Assembly (NCBI GenBank): GCA_026874595.1
Contig: CM049313.1
Span: forward strand, 19,093,508-19,157,507
From: Sipunculus nudus
Lineage: Eukaryota; Annelida; Sipuncula; Golfingiida; Sipunculidae
Direction: 5' to 3'
Length of the DNA stretch: 64,000 nucleotides
Shown in pieces: positions 60,288 through 64,000 of the stretch. The notes beneath the pieces are model-generated. The model searched no databases. It was not told the origin of the DNA and worked only from the letters and a program-made list of their open reading frames with translations. The position numbers and the translations under genes are program-made. Position 1 is the first letter of the stretch, and each line of letters begins with the position of its first letter.

Positions 60288-60629
60288 GCGCCACCGACAT
60301 GGGTTCGACTCCCGGATCGGCCTAATATTTTCCCCTGAACAATTTGCTTCGTTACAAAATGGTGCCTCGTCCGGGATGACGGTAAACTTTGGCCCAAGGA
60401 ATAAGCTCACCAAAGTGTGACTCCTGGGATAATTAGTCTTGTTCTGATAGCAGAACGCTCTTAAGAGGGGGTGTGTTACGGGGTGACATAAAAGCGGACC
60501 GAACTGTCTCGCTAGGGAAGCTTGTTTTTTTAGCGAAGCGGTTGGAACGCCGGACATGTGCGCCACCGACATGGGTTCGGCTCCCGGATCGGCCTGATAT
60601 TTTCTCCTGAACACTTTGTCTTCGTCACA
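60288..60629 (+). mobile_element. Miniature LTR-like element (TRIM-like) with tRNA-type promoter boxes in the repeat
   Basis: Two direct repeats (60288-60356 and 60560-60629) share GCGCCACCGACATGGGTTCG through TTCGT(T/C)ACA. After the left one comes AAA and TGGTGCCTCGTCCGGGAT (60360-60377), matching in 16 of 18 positions, as I recall it, the primer-binding site complementary to tRNA-Pro. Before the right repeat is AAGAGGGGGTG, polypurine-like. The right repeat can start at TGTTACG (60474), giving TGTTACG...CGTCACA, a 156-bp LTR with inverted ends; the left LTR lacks its 5' half. In the right LTR, TAGCGAAGCGG (60531) and GGTTCGGCTCC (60574) are A and B boxes 43 nt apart. The internal region is only about 115 bases with no coding. 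Confidence 0.55.
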
Positions 60630-60732
60630 ATGTGAACATTGTTATGTCATAACCGTAGGAAATATTTTCAATCAATTTCTTTTCTAAAAGTAACAGATCG
60701 TTTCCTAATCCCAATTAACTCTTTGGTGAGCC

Positions 60733-60768
60733 GGCGACGCAACAGACTTAAAAAACTGTTGCGTCGCC
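60733..60768. other. Strong 13-bp hairpin
   Basis: GGCGACGCAACAG, a 10-base loop (ACTTAAAAAA), then CTGTTGCGTCGCC: a perfect GC-rich stem, 104 bases downstream of the TRIM-like element. It may be the tip of a decayed foldback element. Confidence 0.85.
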
Positions 60769-60769
60769 G

Positions 60770-61470
60770 TCGGCGGCTATATCATTAGTCCATACGTAAG
60801 ACGGTTTCAAAATAGTCTTCATCTGGAGTGTGCATGTATGGTTTGAACGATTATCTCAAAGTAAAAATAACAATGAATAAATTATAATTTACTTCTTTTG
60901 TCAGGTGTACGGAAATATAAATATGTGCTCTAGGGGAGATTGTTATCATATTATTAGGTTAGGAAACACACAAAAAAATCGTTATATGAAGGCTAGAAAC
61001 AAAACAATATGGTGTGAGCGAGCGAATTTTTATAATTTTATCGATACATAATACGTGGAATTTTGCCAGCTTGCCAAGATAATACAAAACCTGCTTCACT
61101 ATTTTGTATACGATCAACACGAGGGAATTTTTGCCATAGCACTGATTACGGCAACTTTGACAAAGACCTGCTTTTTATTTGCAAAATAAATAAATAAATG
61201 ATCCAAGAAAAATATTAGTAATTTTTTTTATTGCCTTATTGTTGTCGACTTAGGCATGTTCTGTCTTCAAACATTTATTCGGATATAAAAATGTTACCAT
61301 ATGTTACTTTTTGATAAATTAGAAGTGATGGGCGGTTTCCATGCTCGGGTTTTACAAACATTATTGGATCGGTGAATCTATTAAACTATTGACGTTTTGT
61401 TACTGTATTGGAAGGGTGAACTATTTACAATATTGGTCAGTTATTACAATACTATTATGACAGCTCTTAC
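60770..61470. other. Intronic stretch, nothing recognised
   Basis: AT-rich end of the large SLC24 intron (its 5' part on the minus strand). Confidence 0.4.
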
Positions 61471-61590
61471 CTCATCAGAAATTCCTATTGTTTCACCTGT
61501 CTGTGAGGCCCACCACACCATCAAGTAGGAAAAGCCTGCTATCCACAAAATGCTGCCTATAAATGTGCACGGGAACCATTTCCTCTTCTC
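61471..61590 (-). CDS. SLC24-family exchanger, exon preceding the alpha-2 repeat
   Basis: The 120-nt, phase 0-0 exon lies between acceptor TATATTACAG (61591) and donor GTAAGAGC (61470) on the minus strand. It encodes EKRKWFPCTFIGSILWIAGF, SYLMVWWASQTGETIGISDE. NCKX proteins have W(.)KW(F/Y)..TF....(L/A)WI...SY.MVW...(I/T)G.T(L/I)GI.D immediately before the alpha-2 GLT..AAGTS block, so the placement is unambiguous. Together the three exons give 168 residues of a protein usually 450-650 long. The preceding exons, with the cytoplasmic loop and alpha-1 repeat, are not recognised in the remaining 2.4 kb and must lie to the right. Confidence 0.93.
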
Positions 61591-61676
61591 CTGTAATATA
61601 AAATTATTTAAAATATACTGAAAGAGGAAAGTTCTTTTGTAAAAATAACACAAATAAACAAGCATGATGCAATGAG

Positions 61677-62190
61677 TAGGAATTATCTGGTTACCTGTAC
61701 CTAGATGCCATAGGGAGGAAATACGTCGTACCTGTACATGGAACAAGTTTCTGCTATAGACGTCATAAGTAGGAAGTACCTGGTACATGTACCTGTACCT
61801 GGAACTAAAGAACCTGTACCTGGTTGTCATGAGTAGAAAGTACCTGGTACCTGTACCTGTACCTGGATGCCATAAGTAGGAAGTAAATGGCACCTGTACC
61901 TGGATGCCATGAGTAGGAAGTACTTGATACCTGTACGCCATGAGTAGGAAGTACCTGGTACCTGTACCTGTACCTGGATGCCATGAGTAGGAAGTACCTG
62001 GAACCTGTACCTGTACCTGTACGCCATGAGTAGGAAGTACCTGGTACCTATTCCTGTACCTGGATGTCATGAGTAGGAAGTACCTGGTACCTGTACCTGT
62101 ACCTGGATGACATGAGGTGGAGGTACCTGGTACCTGTACCTGTACCTGGATATCATGAGTAGGAAGTTACTGGTACCTGTACCAGGATAG
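61677..62190. repeat. Compound minisatellite (ACCTGT words plus ATGAGTAGGAAGT)
   Basis: Units combine a variable number of GTACCT/ACCTGT hexamers with TGGATGCCATGAGTAGGAAG, giving variable periods of about 30-50 bases. The long minus-strand frame over it (to 62070) merges into the real exon but is repeat-derived upstream of 61590. Confidence 0.9.
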
Positions 62191-63974
62191 CTCTGGGATT
62201 CCTGGGTGAAAAATGAAAGTGAAAAGCTTATATTTTCTAGACAAAAAGGTTAGTCTGTCGCATTTTGATCGTGTTTCTTCGGGGGCCGCTATGTGGTTGG
62301 TTATGGGTATTTTGCACTATTCCGCCAGAGGTCGTTTCTACTCAAAACGAGTATGGGAGTATGGGAGTATGGCAGTATGGGGCGGTCGAGAGTACCCGTT
62401 TGAACTGTCAAACGTTTAAAAAGCAAAATTTGTTATATTACAAGGAAACACCTTGAGTTTACAAATCCCATCTATATGCTTACAAAAATACTTATTCCGT
62501 GAAGTCCTCACGACAACACATCCATGTTAATGTTATTAAATTAAAAAATATATATATATTTGTCAAACAGATTTGAACTGACTTCATTGCCCTCTTCATT
62601 AAATTTATACCTACGCCGCTAGTGTATTTAGAAGCCCCGGTGCATGCATTGTGGGTGGCAGATTTTGACGCCCACAAACCCTAACCAGCAGAGTCATATG
62701 AGCCCGATTCTGCGCAGTGTAGTAAATTTTGTTGGTGCCTGACTTCCTGTTATAACGTCCTTGAAGACAGCTATAAATATGTTTCAGTCTAGACCGTTGT
62801 GTCGTAAGAATACCCGGCGCATGAATACCGTCTGACATTTTATTTGTGAGAACAGGAAGAATTACTAGCTGAACATAATGCATCCCTATATACGGACCTA
62901 AAGTGAGAAAATGACTTCCAGTGAGAAAATGAGTCATCGGGTTTGACCTTCCCCTTAGATATTAAGCTTTCTTCTACTTCTTTTGAACCGGAATTTTCCA
63001 AGGAACCGTGAATGTTTTCGTTAGTTTTATCAGGGAAGCTGACAGACTGACCCAAATTATATTGTATCTGGTGCAATTTTACTTAGCTGTATTATAACCG
63101 ACGGTGGTGCCACCTTCTTCACGCAACTCCTTTGTTGCTACGCCCTGGAAATTCCCTTTTTTGGTAATGAACTATGGGAAATCTCGCAACGTGTGTTCTA
63201 ATAAGGTCATTACATATATTGTCACCTACATTGTAAAAAAATTAAATGGGACATGATCAGTAGCAATATTATGCTTATTCTTTTACACAATTAGTTTAGT
63301 TTTGCTTTATACAAAAGTTTCCCCCAACAAAACAATACCACCACGCAGTTTCAGTACTTCGTATATGGCTGTTTAACACCTTTTTATGGCTCTGCGTGTT
63401 GGTATACAAAGTCTACGTGTGCCTGTTCACCATAACAAGGCTTCGTGACCGGAGGTCCGCTTATGAGCCGCAACAAGCGATGTTTCAGCCAGCAGGAACA
63501 CCCATTACATTTTTTGGGCCAAGTCAATCACGGCATCTCTCATTGAGACATGTTGTGACGTCGCCCAGTCCAGTGTTTTTAACACTCCCTTACATGAGTA
63601 AGAAAACAGTTTCAAGGCAATATTTTGGCAGTTACAGATTTATTTTAAAGGGAAGAAGCTATTTGTCGTGTTAATTCAACATCATTTACAGGTGATTGGT
63701 TCCCTTTAAAATATTTCTTCCATGGGCTATCGCAGCGAAATTTATCGGAACCACGGGTAATTTGATAGTACCGATAATAAATACTTTCTCGGACAGTCGT
63801 GCTAGGCCAGCTTGTTCGTATAAGCCAGAAGTATGAGTGAATCAGTTACGTCTATCAGGGCATTGCCGTGAAGGCACGGCTCAGTAGACTGGTAAGCCCT
63901 TGGGTCGTGACACCGTTCAAAGGCGAGAACGCATTGCAACAGCCATCCATCCTCTTGCATCAATACCGTCGTAA
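62191..63974. other. Likely SLC24 intron or upstream flank, no exon recognised
   Basis: No membrane-segment exon of the exchanger can be identified. A minus-strand stretch near 62975-63050 (NENIHGSLENSGSKEVEESL) is acidic and loop-like but lacks convincing splice sites. Confidence 0.4.
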
Positions 63975-64000
63975 ACAGCCGGTATTCTTACCACTAGGCT
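63975..64000 (-). repeat. Start of a tRNA-derived SINE, cut by the window edge
   Basis: On the minus strand the edge reads AGCCTAGTGGTAAGAATACC, the A-box half also seen in the SINE fragment at 35130-35172 (AGCCTAATGGTAAGAGCGCC). The B box, if present, should lie at lower coordinates but is not obvious. Confidence 0.4.

Larger units (their letters stand above)
49546..61470 (-). other. SLC24 intron (11.9 kb) between exons at 61471 and 49545
   Basis: Donor GTAAGAGC at 61470, acceptor TTCTACAG at 49546. The two exons join E|I in phase 0 without missing sequence. The intron carries most of the repeats listed between 50 and 61 kb. Confidence 0.9.

Noticed and set aside
61591-62070. Long minus-strand frame upstream of the exchanger exon
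   Set aside because: It consists of translated minisatellite. The acceptor TATATTACAG at 61591-61600 and family alignment place the exon start at 61590.
62840-63076. Minus-strand acidic frame (NENIHGSLENSGSKEVEESL) as a possible cytoplasmic-loop exon of the exchanger
   Set aside because: No convincing acceptor/donor pair, and the membrane segment that should follow before EKRKWF is not found between here and 61591.

Overview
This is animal nuclear DNA. Genes are split by GT...AG introns, intergenic DNA is AT-rich with long (TA)n, poly-G and (TAG)n microsatellites, there is a tRNA-derived SINE, and DNA transposons are very dense. Several dispersed repeats have the look of molluscan, especially bivalve, genomes: blocks beginning with (TCCG)n next to a palindromic AGCTCA..TGAGCT hairpin, and a block bounded by tgcccgtc..gacgggcg. 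I infer a lophotrochozoan, most likely a bivalve. That assignment rests on recalled resemblance only.

Host genes are few. On the + strand at 12.68-15.53 kb is a two-exon homologue of the conserved uncharacterised protein C15orf61, with its splice junction resolved to the base. About 0.9 kb downstream on the same strand (16.47-16.68 kb) is a small single-pass membrane protein of 69 residues with a probable 2.6-kb 3' UTR. On the - strand, 61.59 down to 46.38 kb, are the last three coding exons of an SLC24-family K+-dependent Na+/Ca2+ exchanger. They carry the alpha-2 repeat and the C-terminal membrane segments; their phases join perfectly and the two introns are 11.9 and 2.8 kb. The rest of that gene must lie mainly beyond the right edge.

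Nearly everything else is mobile or repetitive DNA. I could delimit by eye: three hAT-type elements with perfect 8-bp target duplications (5.6-10.1, 11.3-12.0 and 24.8-25.7 kb); a CACTG-ended 5.7-kb EnSpm/CACTA-like element (27.97-33.64 kb) carrying decayed, spliced minus-strand coding remnants; two copies of a 0.7-kb element with perfect 9-bp duplications (21.5 and 47.0 kb), one of them inside the SLC24 gene; a GC-rich 1.36-kb element with a PIF/Harbinger-like transposase stub (22.9-24.3 kb); two long-TIR foldback elements sharing a CAGGCG end (2.9 and 50.3 kb), the first with a smaller element nested in it; a MITE family bounded by GGTTCTCAGG (45.6 and 53.4 kb); a LINE C-terminal fragment (48.5 kb); a duplicated RecQ-like fragment (27.2 and 39.9 kb); and several satellites and minisatellites.

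The most unusual object is a miniature LTR-like element at 60.29-60.63 kb. Its terminal repeat contains tRNA-type A and B boxes at canonical spacing and is followed by a sequence resembling a tRNA-Pro primer-binding site. Second is a 23-codon reading frame on the same putative exon as the C15orf61 homologue, ending 12 nt before its ATG, which raises the possibility of a dicistronic transcript. All calls are by eye; no database search was run.
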